A DNA stretch of 64,000 nt from Flammeovirga pectinis (GCF_003970675.1 NZ_CP034562.1:3401001-3465000), one strand, 5' to 3'. Shown: positions 1 to 9,747, numbered from the stretch's first letter. A program made the numbers and translations. The notes: a model not told the origin generated them from the sequence alone.

Positions 1-490
1 CACCATGACATGGTTGACAGTAGGCAGTAAATAGGTGCTTACCTTGAGCTACCACTTCTGGAGTTGCCTCCATTGGATTTTTCAAGTTTTCTGCTGCCCA
101 CTCTCCCTGATCTTTTGTTACATCCATGTAATAAAGAATAGGTTGATTTGGCTTAGCAGCTGCATCACCAGTAACCGCACTAAAGTTTTGACGCTTTACA
201 GTACCTGCTACAGGATCTTTTACGTTGATTACTCTTTTCTCACCTTCTGAGAAGTAATCATTATAAGGGTTTGAGTTAATGAAATCTGGATAATACGATT
301 GCTCCAATACTCCACCACTAATACCTTCATACGTGAATTGAGAAAGCGGCTCATAAGGTACAGAGTGATACATTTGAGGTGCATATTCAAGGCCTGTAAA
401 GTTACCGTCTCCTTGAATCTTACAACCCGTCATTGCTAACGCTGCTGCTCCTATTGCTATCGCTTTCATTACAACTTTATTTCGTCGCAT
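1..490 (-). CDS. actE: Alternative complex III cytochrome c subunit ActE (3' part outside window)
   Basis: The reading frame starts at an ATG at 490 and is still open at the window edge, giving about 163 residues. The N-terminus is a lipoprotein signal (lipobox LAMTGC), so the protein should be lipid-anchored and face the periplasm. The last visible residues are a c-type heme motif, CQPCH, at about residues 158-162. ActE is the monoheme cytochrome subunit of alternative complex III, which oxidises menaquinol and passes electrons to a cytochrome oxidase. It lies 30 bases after actD in the same direction, the usual act order, which makes the assignment firm although only the N-terminal part and heme site are visible. 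The remaining C-terminus and probably actF and oxidase genes lie beyond base 1. Confidence 0.88.
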   Translation of the reverse strand, partial: MRRNKVVMKAIAIGAAALAMTGCKIQGDGNFTGLEYAPQMYHSVPYEPLSQFTYEGISGGVLEQSYYPDFINSNPYNDYFSEGEKRVINVKDPVAGTVKRQNFSAVTGDAAAKPNQPILYYMDVTKDQGEWAAENLKNPMEATPEVVAQGKHLFTAYCQPCHG

Positions 491-520
491 GTTGCGTAAT
501 TTTTTATCGTGATAAGATGA

Positions 521-1135
521 TTACCCTTTAATCTCTCTAGCAGAATCTGTAACTCCTTTAGTAAATAAGTCACTTACATAATCCATGAAAGAAGCTTTCT
601 TCTCTCTTTCTGTAAAGCTCTTATTATTTACTTCTTCAGCACCAAACTCTGATAACAAAGCTTTAATCTCTTCTTCAGATAATTTATTATTAGCAATATC
701 AATTGCCATAATATGCTTATCGTCTGATTGGCGGCGATCAAAAATTTGAGGAACCTTGTGAGGTTTCAAATCTTGTGATACAAAGAATGAACCTGCCATA
801 CCAAATGCAGAGAATAAAACGGTTAATTCGAAAGTAATTGGCACAAAATCAGGAATTGCGATAAACCCTTTACCACCAATAATCATAGGCCATTCAAAGC
901 CCATAATCCATGATTGTAACAAGATTGCACACGTTGTTCCTAAAGCACCAAATCCGAAAGCTGCTCTTGGCATCCAAGAACGCTTATATCCTAAAGCATC
1001 TTCTAAAAAGTGAACTGGATACGGATTAAATACCTCATAGATATTTACACCTTTCTTTCTTAATGCTTTAACAGCTTTAAGAAGGATATCATGATCACCG
1101 AAAACGCCTACTAAATAATTTGTGTTTTTTTCCAT
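521..1135 (-). CDS. actD: Alternative complex III subunit ActD (DUF3341)
   Basis: This 204-residue protein has the DUF3341 pattern: a soluble start beginning with a G-V-F-G-D motif, then two hydrophobic helices at about residues 55-80 and 95-120, then a charged tail. DUF3341 proteins are the ActD membrane subunit of alternative complex III; the individual role of ActD in electron transfer is not settled. It starts 14 bases after the actC stop and is followed by actE, so it is an internal gene of the act operon. Length and topology are ordinary for the family. The late part (about residues 140-204) is charged and probably faces the cytoplasm; this is inference. Confidence 0.9.
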   Translation of the reverse strand: MEKNTNYLVGVFGDHDILLKAVKALRKKGVNIYEVFNPYPVHFLEDALGYKRSWMPRAAFGFGALGTTCAILLQSWIMGFEWPMIIGGKGFIAIPDFVPITFELTVLFSAFGMAGSFFVSQDLKPHKVPQIFDRRQSDDKHIMAIDIANNKLSEEEIKALLSEFGAEEVNNKSFTEREKKASFMDYVSDLFTKGVTDSAREIKG

Positions 1136-1149
1136 CTCTAAATTAGTTT

Positions 1150-2577
1150 CTAAAGATCAACTGGAACTTTATCAGCTTCTGGTACTACATCGTTAGAAAT
1201 AGTACGACGCGATTGGTACACTTTTGAATCAGAATCTTTCAATACTGCTTTTACTTCTGCCATGTTAATAACAGGGAAGTACTTAGCAAATGCTAAGAAT
1301 AGCGTAAAGAATAATCCAAAAGTAAATACGTAACACATTACATCATAAATTGTAGGGTTAAAGTACAACCAAGATGATGGAAGGTAATCACGGTGAAGAG
1401 AAGTTACGATAATTACGAAACGTTCAAACCACATACCAATATTTACTACAATCGAGATAAAGAAAATAAATGGAATACTTGTTCTCAATTTCTTGAAGTA
1501 GAATACCTGTGGTGAAATTACGTTACAAGCCATCATAGACCAATATGCCCACCAATACTGGCCAGTCATACGGTTAACGAAAGCGTATTGCTCATATTCA
1601 ACACCTGAATACCATGCGATCACGAATTCTGTAATATATGCTATACCTACAATAGAACCAGTAATTGTTACTACTAATGCCATCATTTCGATGTGTTCCA
1701 TTGTAATGTAATCTTCCAATTTATACAACTTACGTGTTACTAACATTAATGTTAATACCATTGCAAATCCAGAGAAAATCGCACCCGCTACGAAGTATGG
1801 AGGGAAGATCGTTGTATGCCATCCAGGAATTACTGAAGTTGCAAAGTCCATCGATACAATTGTATGTACTGAAAGTACTAAAGGTGTCGACAAACCTGCC
1901 AAAATCAATGATACTGATTCATAATGCATCCATGTTTTTGCAGAACCGTTGAAACCCATAGAAAGAGCTCCGTAGATAAAACGAGGAATCGGCTTAATAG
2001 CACGATCACGAATTGTTGCAAAATCAGGAATTAAACCAATAAACCAGAATACCAACGATACTGAGAAGTATGTTGAGATGGCAAATACATCCCATAATAA
2101 TGGGGAGTTAAAGTTCACCCAAAGTGAACCATATGTGTTTGGTAATGGTAAAGCCCAAATACCACCAATCCAAGGACGACCCATGTGTACTACTGGCCAT
2201 ATTGCTGCACAAATTACAGCAAAAATAGTCATTGCTTCTGCCGCACGGTTAATGGATGTTCTCCATTTCTGACGGAAAAGCAATAGTACAGCAGAAATCA
2301 AAGTACCAGCATGACCGATACCTACCCACCATACGAAGTTGGTAATATCCCATGCCCATTGAACAGTCTTATTAAGACCCCAACGACCAATACCAGACCA
2401 AAGAAGATCTGCTAAGAATACGCCACCTGCAAGGAGAAGTACGAGTGAAACCGCCATCCCTGCAAACCAACCCATTGAAGGATTGCCTTCTACAGGTCGA
2501 CAGACATCTTCTGTTATGTCCTTGTACGTTTTGCCACCGGTTACCAGTGGCTCACGAACTTTCGATACTATCTGCAT
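1150..2577 (-). CDS. actC: Alternative complex III quinol-oxidising membrane subunit ActC (NrfD/PsrC family)
   Basis: A 475-residue integral membrane protein with about ten hydrophobic helices between residues 35 and 440, matching the NrfD/PsrC family. In alternative complex III, ActC carries a menaquinol-binding site and may take part in ion translocation. The visible family hallmarks are many Trp and His residues near helix ends (for example W-V-G-I-G-H-A near residue 85) and the repeated four-helix-bundle pattern. It lies 80 bases after actB and 14 bases before actD. A second NrfD-like subunit (ActF) normally lies after actE and would be outside this window. Confidence 0.93.
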   Translation of the reverse strand: MQIVSKVREPLVTGGKTYKDITEDVCRPVEGNPSMGWFAGMAVSLVLLLAGGVFLADLLWSGIGRWGLNKTVQWAWDITNFVWWVGIGHAGTLISAVLLLFRQKWRTSINRAAEAMTIFAVICAAIWPVVHMGRPWIGGIWALPLPNTYGSLWVNFNSPLLWDVFAISTYFSVSLVFWFIGLIPDFATIRDRAIKPIPRFIYGALSMGFNGSAKTWMHYESVSLILAGLSTPLVLSVHTIVSMDFATSVIPGWHTTIFPPYFVAGAIFSGFAMVLTLMLVTRKLYKLEDYITMEHIEMMALVVTITGSIVGIAYITEFVIAWYSGVEYEQYAFVNRMTGQYWWAYWSMMACNVISPQVFYFKKLRTSIPFIFFISIVVNIGMWFERFVIIVTSLHRDYLPSSWLYFNPTIYDVMCYVFTFGLFFTLFLAFAKYFPVINMAEVKAVLKDSDSKVYQSRRTISNDVVPEADKVPVDL

Positions 2578-2657
2578 TTTATCTTATGTAGAGTATGAAT
2601 AACTTAAACTTTAAAATCGGATACCTTACGATAATATTACCTAAAGGCATCCTTTAA

Positions 2658-5600
2658 TTATGCGTTCTTCTCGTCTTTGTTTCTCACCTTAGCAAGGTAA
2701 TAAACGTTAGGACGAGTGTTGATTTCATCCAAGACATTGTATGCACGCTCGTGTAATTCGCCTTGTAATAACTGACGAACTTCTGAATCAGGATTATTCA
2801 AGTCGCCAAACTTGATTGCACCTGTAGAACAAGCTGTAGAACAAGCTGTAGATACATCAGAGTCAACCAATGTACGGCCTTCTCTTTTTGCATTTAATTT
2901 ACCTGCTTGAGTTCTTTGTACACACATCGAACATTTTTCCATCACACCACGAGAACGAACAGTAACATCTGGGTTTAACACCATTTTACCTAAATCGTTG
3001 TTCATGTGATAGTCAAATTCTTCGTTGTTATGGTATTTGAACCAGTTGAAACGACGCACTTTGTAAGGACAGTTATTCGCACAATACTTAGTACCGATAC
3101 AACGGTTGTATGTCATTTGGTTCAAACCTTCTGAAGAGTGTGTAGTTGCAGCAACTGGACAAACAGTCTCACAAGGAGCATTGTTACAGTGCTGACACAT
3201 CATTGGTTGGAAAACAACTTCAGGATTACGTGCAGCACGCTCCATCATTTCGTAATCCGTCATTGACGCTTTTTCTTCTTCAGTAAACTCATCTTCTGGG
3301 CGTTGGCTGTAATAACGGTCGATACGCATCCAATGCATTTCACGACGGTTAATTACTTCTTGTTTACCTACGATTGGCACATTGTTTTCAATATGACATG
3401 CAGTTACACAAGCTGAACATCCATCACAAGAGTTCAAATCAATTGCTAGACCCCAATGGTGGTTTGGATATTTATGAACATCAGCCTTAATTCCAGTTTC
3501 CTCATTCCAAAGAAGAGCGACACCAGGTTTATGACTTTCTTTCTTATGGGGATCTTCTGAATAACCATCAGAATCAATATCCCATGCAGAAATATCTGTT
3601 GCTTTTTCCTTACCCTCATAAGAGTTGATCATTACATCATGTCTTGCTGCAGCAGGGTTCTTAACATATTGAGCTAATGTAGTCTCTTGGATAATCGACT
3701 CACGACTCATGATTGTTTCGTGTGTTTGAGTTTGAGCAACATCAACTGATGCATCTATTGCTGTTACTGTAACACCTGAAGTAATCGTATAATTTGTTAA
3801 ACCTTTTGCTGAAAGCAATGCCATAGCATTATAACCTTCTGCTTCTTCTGCAACTTTTCCAGCTTTAGTACCTTGACCGTATCCTAAAGGAACAGCAATA
3901 ACACCTTGAGCTAAACCAGGTTGCATAATAACAGGTAATTCAAAACTTCCAGCTTTCGCTGCAACTTTCAATACCTTTTTCTTTGTTTCAAATTCCTTGT
4001 GAACATCTAATTTACGAGCGTCCTCAGGAGTAATTGCTACAAAGTTACCCCAAGTTACTTTCGTAATAGGGTCTGGAGTTTCTTGAATATATGGGTTGTT
4101 TGCCATAGTACCGTAGCCCATTACTGTAGCTGGGTATGCAACAAATTCCCACTCAGAAGTAGTTCTATATTTAGCTGCAACTTTAGCACCTGCTGAAGTA
4201 ACATCAGCAGAAGCTGAATAATTTACTACTTCAACACCCGTATCGTTTACAGATCTATAACTACCTGTTTCCTCTGTTTCAAAAATACCGTTGTGTAACG
4301 ATCTTACCCAGAAAGTTTGAGCCGAAAGCTCTTTTGATTGCATTGCAAACAATTCTTTTTTCCAGAAAGATTTTACAACCTCATCATATTCACTTTCAGA
4401 TCCGGCCCAAACTAAGAAAGAATCTTGTGCTTGACGACAATCAAAGATTGTATTGATAGTAGGTTGAGCTACACTAAAATATCCTCTCTTATATTCAGCG
4501 TCATTCCATGCTTCTAAGAAGTGAATATCAGGAGCATTAAAAGTACAAAGTGAAGCAGTAGTGTCTAAACGATCGTTTGTTGCTACTGATAGTTTTGTTT
4601 TCTTAATACCTGCCGCGATCTCTTTTCCTCTTGCGTAATCATAAACTGGGTTACAGTTATAGAATACAACAGCACCGTATTTTCCTGACTTTAATGCATC
4701 GATAAATGCATTCATTTGTACATCAGAACCTTGACGAGTATATAAAGGAGTATTTAAATCGATAGTCTTGCCATAGTTATCAAGCATTTGGTTGATTCCG
4801 TTCACTAAAAGTTGAACGTTTACATCATTAATACCTGAAACTACAATAGATTTACCTTTAGCCTTTAATAATGCTTTTGCAGCTCTCGCAACGTTAGCAT
4901 CCTTTAAAGTACCTTTCACAGTTGCATTACCAGTCGCTTTAGCAATTGCATTATACAATGCTGCTACAGCTACTCCTTCTTGCGAAGGTTTTAATGCTGA
5001 ACGATAATCTGCTGCTGCACCTGTAATTGTTAACATTGTCTCGAAACTAAAAAGTTGAGACATCTTCTTTTTGTTAGGCCCTACCTTACGTGTTTTAGCA
5101 AAATCTGTTGCAAAAACACCAGGAGATACCCAGTTGCCTAAGAAGTCTGCGTTAAAACTTACAACAACATCCGCCTCACCAAAAGAGTAAGAAGGAACTG
5201 CAGCTTTACCAAACTGTGATTTATTTGCTTCAATAATTGCTGAATTATTGTCTTGATCATAAGTGATCAAGTCTGCGTTATATTTATCAGCAAATTGATT
5301 TACTACTTTTTTAGTAGATGGAGATACAATAGTATTAGATACTACAGCAACTTTCCCAGCAGCACTCAAACCTTTGATAATCTCAGCATCAGCCTTTTTC
5401 CAAGTAGTATTAATACCACCTTTAGAAGGAGCTTGTGCTCTCGATTCATCATAAAGACCCATAATAGATGCATTCGCACGAGCAGTAACTGCTCCATTTG
5501 AATACTTAGAGAAAGAGTTACCTTCTATGAAGATAGGGCGCCCCTCTCTAGTTTTAACTACTACAGGCATAGCCTCTGAACCATTGAAGAAAGTAGAAGC

Positions 5601-5879
5601 ATAATAATTTGCTACACCTGGATCAATGTTTTCTGGCTTATTTAGGTAAGGAATTGCCTTCTTAACTGGAGCTTCACATGCTGCAAGCGAAACCGCTGCT
5701 ACACTAAAGCCCATAACTTTTAAGAAGTCACGTCTGTTGCTTTTGAAGTCTCCTTCAGAATTATCACCGTAAGCATCCTTAATAGTAAGGTGATCCGGGA
5801 ATTCTTTTTCCGCATATTTTACAAACTCAGGGTCGTTAGTCAATTGCTCAACGCCCTTCCAATATTCTTTCTTTGCCAT
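2658..5879 (-). CDS. actB: Alternative complex III molybdopterin-oxidoreductase-like/iron-sulfur subunit ActB
   Basis: At 1,073 residues this is the usual fused ActB: a molybdopterin-oxidoreductase-like domain (about residues 60-740) followed by a ferredoxin-like domain (about 780-1050). A twin-arginine signal, RRDFLK, is preceded by about 47 residues and followed by a hydrophobic stretch ending in LAAC, as in other act operons. Five Cys-rich segments are visible in the C-terminal part (CDGCSACVTAC, CQHCNNAPC, CIGTKYCANNC, CSMC, CSTAC), enough for the family's four Fe-S clusters. In known complexes the first domain lacks the molybdenum cofactor. The protein carries electrons from ActC towards the cytochromes. 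It lies between actA (59 bases upstream) and actC. Confidence 0.93.
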   Translation of the reverse strand: MAKKEYWKGVEQLTNDPEFVKYAEKEFPDHLTIKDAYGDNSEGDFKSNRRDFLKVMGFSVAAVSLAACEAPVKKAIPYLNKPENIDPGVANYYASTFFNGSEAMPVVVKTREGRPIFIEGNSFSKYSNGAVTARANASIMGLYDESRAQAPSKGGINTTWKKADAEIIKGLSAAGKVAVVSNTIVSPSTKKVVNQFADKYNADLITYDQDNNSAIIEANKSQFGKAAVPSYSFGEADVVVSFNADFLGNWVSPGVFATDFAKTRKVGPNKKKMSQLFSFETMLTITGAAADYRSALKPSQEGVAVAALYNAIAKATGNATVKGTLKDANVARAAKALLKAKGKSIVVSGINDVNVQLLVNGINQMLDNYGKTIDLNTPLYTRQGSDVQMNAFIDALKSGKYGAVVFYNCNPVYDYARGKEIAAGIKKTKLSVATNDRLDTTASLCTFNAPDIHFLEAWNDAEYKRGYFSVAQPTINTIFDCRQAQDSFLVWAGSESEYDEVVKSFWKKELFAMQSKELSAQTFWVRSLHNGIFETEETGSYRSVNDTGVEVVNYSASADVTSAGAKVAAKYRTTSEWEFVAYPATVMGYGTMANNPYIQETPDPITKVTWGNFVAITPEDARKLDVHKEFETKKKVLKVAAKAGSFELPVIMQPGLAQGVIAVPLGYGQGTKAGKVAEEAEGYNAMALLSAKGLTNYTITSGVTVTAIDASVDVAQTQTHETIMSRESIIQETTLAQYVKNPAAARHDVMINSYEGKEKATDISAWDIDSDGYSEDPHKKESHKPGVALLWNEETGIKADVHKYPNHHWGLAIDLNSCDGCSACVTACHIENNVPIVGKQEVINRREMHWMRIDRYYSQRPEDEFTEEEKASMTDYEMMERAARNPEVVFQPMMCQHCNNAPCETVCPVAATTHSSEGLNQMTYNRCIGTKYCANNCPYKVRRFNWFKYHNNEEFDYHMNNDLGKMVLNPDVTVRSRGVMEKCSMCVQRTQAGKLNAKREGRTLVDSDVSTACSTACSTGAIKFGDLNNPDSEVRQLLQGELHERAYNVLDEINTRPNVYYLAKVRNKDEKNA

Positions 5880-5938
5880 TTCTCTTTATAGAAAATCCGT
5901 TGAAAGCTTAGTGACCAAAAGGTTCAAAAAGCGACAAA

Positions 5939-7192
5939 TTAATAGTGACATTTAGCACATTCCAAACCACCAATGTCTTTTACCTTCATTGGTTCTTTAG
6001 AAGTTGCATCATGCATTTCTACCATTTTGTCATAATACGCATTACCTTTTGCGTTTACATCTGTCTTACGGTGACAATCAATACACCATCCCATTGTTAA
6101 CAACGAATGTTGTTGAACGACTTCCATTTTTTCAATCTCGCCGTGACAAGTTTGACATTCAACGCCTCCCACTTTCACGTGTTGTGAGTGGTTGAAATAC
6201 GCCAAATCTGGCAAGTTGTGAACACGTACCCATTGTATAGGTTCATCGTTCTCAATTGCTGAGTAGATTTTTTGGATTTCAGGAGAGTTTTGACGGATAC
6301 TGTTGTGACAGTTCATACAGATGTTTGCTGAAGGAATGTTAGCATTCTTCGATTTCTCTACACCTGTGTGACAGTACTTACAATCAATTTCGTAATACCC
6401 TGCGTGAAGTTTGTGTGAAAATTGGATAGGTTGATCAGGAGCATATCCTTGTTGTACTCCGACTGCAAATAAAGAATCAATAGTTACTTTAGCTACAATC
6501 ATGATGAATACAAAAGAAGACATTCCAATGAAAACTTGACTTTTAAAGATCGATGCAAAACTGAATTTAGCATTGATGTAAGTCTCATCTTCTTCGTCTA
6601 GTCCTTTTTGTTGTCTTAAGTATTGCGTTAATACATTGGCTAAAACAACCAATACTATTAATACTATACCTAGTAAGACTAATAGTCCGATAATTACCCC
6701 AACCAAAAGGTTAGAACTAACTACCATACCTTGAGGAGCTGCTGCTCCTTCTGTTCCCGATGCGTCTGCTGCTGCAGTTGCCTGTTTAGCTGGACCTTTT
6801 ACCGTTACATCTTTTACGTATGCTAAAACCTGTAATATTTCCTCATCAGAAAGATCTTGGTTTGGCATAATAGTAGGTTTAAACTTATCATAAAGTGCTG
6901 TTGCGTAAGCATCACCACTTTCGATAGTTTTACCTGGATGTTTAATAAATTTGGTCAACCATTTGACATCACGACGATCGTAAACATTCTTAAGCGCCGG
7001 TCCGACGCCTTTTTCGTGTACTTGGTGACAGGAAGAGCAGTTGCCATCGAAAAGCTCCATCCCGGCCGAGATCGACGCTTCATCAGTGGGAATGCCGTCT
7101 CCTTGACCAAACACTGTTGTGCTTGCTAGCAGTAAACCGCACACCACAGCCAATGTGTAGCGCAACCTTAATACACTTCTGCCGATACTCAT
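5939..7192 (-). CDS. actA: Alternative complex III multiheme cytochrome ActA fused to an N-terminal monoheme domain
   Basis: From the ATG at 7192 the product is 417 residues with a signal peptide ending near VFGQ (residue 30). Six CxxCH heme motifs are visible: CSSCH at 52-56 in a class-I cytochrome c domain, then CKYCH 271-275, CMNCH 292-296, CQTCH 346-350, CIDCH 370-374 and CAKCH 412-416 in the pentaheme ActA domain. Two hydrophobic helices (about 160-190 and 215-240) separate the two parts. A longer frame starts at a TTG at 7252, but the predicted transcription start (about 7243) lies inside that extension, so the ATG is preferred. It is the first gene of the act operon and should act on the periplasmic side as electron acceptor within the complex. 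Confidence 0.9.
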   Translation of the reverse strand: MSIGRSVLRLRYTLAVVCGLLLASTTVFGQGDGIPTDEASISAGMELFDGNCSSCHQVHEKGVGPALKNVYDRRDVKWLTKFIKHPGKTIESGDAYATALYDKFKPTIMPNQDLSDEEILQVLAYVKDVTVKGPAKQATAAADASGTEGAAAPQGMVVSSNLLVGVIIGLLVLLGIVLIVLVVLANVLTQYLRQQKGLDEEDETYINAKFSFASIFKSQVFIGMSSFVFIMIVAKVTIDSLFAVGVQQGYAPDQPIQFSHKLHAGYYEIDCKYCHTGVEKSKNANIPSANICMNCHNSIRQNSPEIQKIYSAIENDEPIQWVRVHNLPDLAYFNHSQHVKVGGVECQTCHGEIEKMEVVQQHSLLTMGWCIDCHRKTDVNAKGNAYYDKMVEMHDATSKEPMKVKDIGGLECAKCHY

Positions 7193-7249
7193 ACCATTGA
7201 AGTTTTTATACAAAAAATTAGATGAAATATGCAATTGTACATTCAACTG

Positions 7250-7281
7250 CAAAGCTAATACGGGAGGGTAGATAATTCAAA
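7250..7281 (-). promoter_or_regulatory. Bacteroidota-type promoter of the act operon
   Basis: On the minus strand, TTTG (7281-7278), 20 bases, then TAGCTTTG (7257-7250) fit the Bacteroidota primary sigma consensus (TTTG, N19-21, TAnnTTTG) exactly. The expected transcription start, about 7 bases downstream near 7243, leaves a leader of about 50 bases before the actA ATG at 7192. The remaining gap up to the tRNA-Cys terminator is A+T-rich and shows no gene. Confidence 0.65.
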
Positions 7282-7599
7282 CTTATAAACAAATTGGCTT
7301 TTACCTATAAAACAGCAAAAAAACACAATCAATCAACTGTAAAACAGCTACTTAAACACCTTAAAATACAAAAAAAACTTATTTAGAACTATTCCAAATT
7401 ACAATAAAAAATGACATTAGACATCTTTTTACCATAAACAACTATCAGTTTCTTTCTCTAGTAACACTTCATTAACATAACATATGATAAAAGAGACAAT
7501 CGGTTGAAACCTTATTTTATTTAAAGAAATCATAGTAAAACACCTTAATATTTATCTCTAAGGAAAATTTAAATTCATTCTTTTAAAAATTTGCAAAAC

Positions 7600-7636
7600 A
7601 AAAAAGGCCAAAACCATTTCTGATTTTGACCTTTTA
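7600..7636 (-). terminator. Rho-independent terminator after tRNA-Cys
   Basis: On the minus strand an AAAAGGTCAAAA arm pairs with TTTTGGCCTTTT across a short loop and ends in a T run. It begins right after the tRNA 3' end, so the tRNA is probably a single-gene transcript. Confidence 0.7.
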
Positions 7637-7637
7637 G

Positions 7638-7708
7638 AGGTGCCAGGCGGATTCGAACCGCCGTACGCGGTTTTGCAGACCGATGCCTAGCCGCTCGGCC
7701 ATGGCACC
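7638..7708 (-). tRNA. tRNA-Cys (anticodon GCA)
   Basis: A 71-base cloverleaf on the minus strand. The acceptor stem GGTGCCA/TGGCACC is perfect, the anticodon loop is CTGCAAA (anticodon GCA), and the T arm contains GGTTCGAATCC. The discriminator base is U, the known cysteine identity base. The CCA end is not encoded. The open frame crossing this stretch is an artefact. Confidence 0.95.
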
Positions 7709-7887
7709 CTGTTCCCCGTAGAGTGATGCAAAAGTAATACATCAAATTATAGCACCCAAACAATTTCTTTAAAAAAAATACAAATAAAATTTAAGATTCT
7801 GTATTCCAAATAGGTATAGTTTCATTTTTTTAAATTAAACTTATAAATACATACATCCACATTCGGTTAAACTTAAAAAAACAGTTT

Positions 7888-8412
7888 ATGAAACATGAAA
7901 AATTTGCAAAAGAATCATTTGTAACTAGTGCAGAAATGGTTCTTCCTAACGATACAAACCCTCTTCATAATTTAATGGGAGGACGATTATTACATTTGAT
8001 GGATGTTGTTGCTGCTATTTCAGCTCAAAAGCACTCTAATAGAGTTGTTGTTACTGCTTCTGTAGATAATGTATCCTTCAAGCACTCTCCAAAACTTGGA
8101 GATACGATAACATTAGAAGCTCATGTTACGAGGGCATTCAATTCCTCTATGGAAGTATTCATTCGTGTTTATACAGAGAACATACCAAATGGTACTAAAA
8201 TAGAAACAAATACAGCCTTCTTTACTTTTGTAGCCGTTGATCAGACTGGGCGACCTATCATTGTACCTAAGTTAATTCCAGAATCTGAAGAAGAGAATAA
8301 GTTATTTGAAGGAGCCTTACAGCGTAGAGAGTTTAGGCTTGTAATGGCAGGTAGAATAAAATTAAAAGATGCGACCTCCTTACATGAATTTGTAGAAGAT
8401 ATAAATAATTAA
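7888..8412 (+). CDS. Acyl-CoA thioesterase (hotdog fold)
   Basis: A 174-residue single-hotdog acyl-CoA thioesterase of the YciA/BFIT type. Visible are the N-P-L-H-N-L-M-G-G segment followed by the helix with M-D (about residues 24-41), the T-A-S-V-D strand, and the F-K-H-S-P segment of the substrate pocket. Such enzymes hydrolyse acyl-CoA to free acid and CoA in the cytoplasm, often to control acyl-CoA pools. The gene stands alone on the plus strand, between tRNA-Cys and a terminator shared with pheS. Chain-length preference cannot be read from the sequence. Confidence 0.85.
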   Translation: MKHEKFAKESFVTSAEMVLPNDTNPLHNLMGGRLLHLMDVVAAISAQKHSNRVVVTASVDNVSFKHSPKLGDTITLEAHVTRAFNSSMEVFIRVYTENIPNGTKIETNTAFFTFVAVDQTGRPIIVPKLIPESEEENKLFEGALQRREFRLVMAGRIKLKDATSLHEFVEDINN

Positions 8413-8416
8413 AAAC

Positions 8417-8448
8417 AAAAAAGGTTACTCTCACAAGTAACCTTTTTT
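8417..8448. terminator. Bidirectional terminator between thioesterase gene and pheS
   Basis: A stem of AAGGTTACT and AGTAACCTT around a 6-base loop, flanked by A run and T run on both sides, lies between two convergent genes (stops at 8412 and 8472). It can end transcription from both. Confidence 0.8.
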
Positions 8449-8471
8449 ATTTCATCTAATTCTGAATTGAC

Positions 8472-9491
8472 TTATAGCCCTTCAAATTGACGTAAGAATC
8501 TTAAATCATTTTCTGTAAATAATCTAAGATCGTTAATTTTATATTTCAACATTGTCATACGTTCGATACCCATACCAAAAGCAAAACCAGTATATTCTTC
8601 TGCGTCAATACCAGATGCTTTTAAGACGTTTGGATCTACCATACCACAACCTCCAATTTCTACCCATCCTGAGTACTTACAGATATTACAACCTTTACCA
8701 CCACAAACAGAACAGCTTACATCTAGCTCGGCAGAAGGCTCTGTGAATGGAAAATATGAAGGTCTTAAACGAATCTGTGAATTTGGACCAAAAAATTCTT
8801 TTGCAAAGTAATAAAGTGTATCCTTCAAATCTTTAAAAGAAACATTCTTATCTACATATAAACCCTCAATCTGATGGAAGATACAATGTGCTCTAGCAGA
8901 AATAGTCTCATTACGGTATACTCTACCTGGAGATAATGTTCTGAAAGGAGGTTTTGCATTTTCCATAACCCTAACTTGTACAGATGAAGTATGTGTACGA
9001 AGTGCAATATCAGGATTTTTCTCAATAAAGAAAGTATCCTGCATTTCTCTTGCTGGGTGGTTTGGAGGGAAGTTTAATGCTGAAAAGTTATGCCAATCAT
9101 CTTCAATTTCTGGACCTTCAGAAATATTAAAACCAATACGTTCAAAAATACGGCTAATTTCCTCGCGTACTTTTGTGATAGGGTGAACAGACCCCATCTC
9201 GTTTGGAATATTTGGTAAAGTTAAATCTTGATGATTTATATCTGTAGCCTGTAAAGACTCCAAAGCATCCTGTAACTCTTGAAATTTATCTTGAGCAGCA
9301 TTTTTTAATGCATTTACAGTCTGTCCAAATGTTTTGCGCTCTTCTGGAGCAACAGTTTTCATTTGGCTAAATAAATCTGCAATAATTCCTTTTCTACCTA
9401 CTACACCAATACGGAAATCTTCCAGCTCATCCTTTGTCTGAGCTGTAGCTTTCTCTATTTGTTCTTCAATTTTTTTTATCTGCTCAAGCAT
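8472..9491 (-). CDS. pheS: Phenylalanine-tRNA ligase alpha subunit
   Basis: A 339-residue class II aminoacyl-tRNA synthetase subunit that, with PheT, charges tRNA-Phe. Residues 1-90 form the N-terminal coiled coil (many E, K and Q). The catalytic core shows G-P-E-I-E-D-D-W-H-N-F, the motif 2 region F-R-T-L-S-P-G-R-V-Y-R-N-E, and the motif 3 region G-F-A-F-G-M-G-I-E-R near the end. A Cys cluster, C-S-V-C-G-G-K-G-C-N-I-C, in about the last third may bind zinc. pheT is not adjacent, so the subunits are split. A TAAATTTG element at 9587-9580 could be the -7 box of its promoter, with a leader of about 80 bases and no clear -33 box. Confidence 0.96.
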   Translation of the reverse strand: MLEQIKKIEEQIEKATAQTKDELEDFRIGVVGRKGIIADLFSQMKTVAPEERKTFGQTVNALKNAAQDKFQELQDALESLQATDINHQDLTLPNIPNEMGSVHPITKVREEISRIFERIGFNISEGPEIEDDWHNFSALNFPPNHPAREMQDTFFIEKNPDIALRTHTSSVQVRVMENAKPPFRTLSPGRVYRNETISARAHCIFHQIEGLYVDKNVSFKDLKDTLYYFAKEFFGPNSQIRLRPSYFPFTEPSAELDVSCSVCGGKGCNICKYSGWVEIGGCGMVDPNVLKASGIDAEEYTGFAFGMGIERMTMLKYKINDLRLFTENDLRFLRQFEGL

Positions 9492-9673
9492 AATCTATAA
9501 CTATATTGAAAGCGAACTAGTCACTTATATCATTCGATTTATTACAAGAAATGAAAATTTAGCATTTTCATTCAATCTGCAAATTTAAAAACTTTATTAA
9601 GCTATTACACGAGTAATGCCATAAAAACTTAAGAAAGTTTGCTTTTTTATTATAATGTTTCCAATTGAAAACA

Positions 9674-9712
9674 AAAAAACACCGATTTGACAAATACAAA
9701 TCGGTGTTTTTA
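9674..9712. terminator. Terminator after the SlyD-like isomerase gene
   Basis: The arms AAACACCGATTTG and CAAATCGGTGTTT form a perfect stem with a 7-base loop. A T run follows on the minus strand (end of the FKBP gene at 9748) and on the plus strand. Confidence 0.82.
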
Positions 9713-9747
9713 AAATTGATATTACTATCAATACTTATATTTTAAAA

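Noticed and set aside
35..250. Plus-strand open frame of 71 codons
   Set aside because: It lies antisense within actE, whose lipoprotein signal and heme motif are clear.
7250..7252. TTG start for a longer ActA
   Set aside because: The predicted transcription start lies inside this extension, and the ATG at 7192 begins a normal signal peptide.
7575..7763. Minus-strand open frame of 62 codons
   Set aside because: It spans the tRNA-Cys gene and its terminator.
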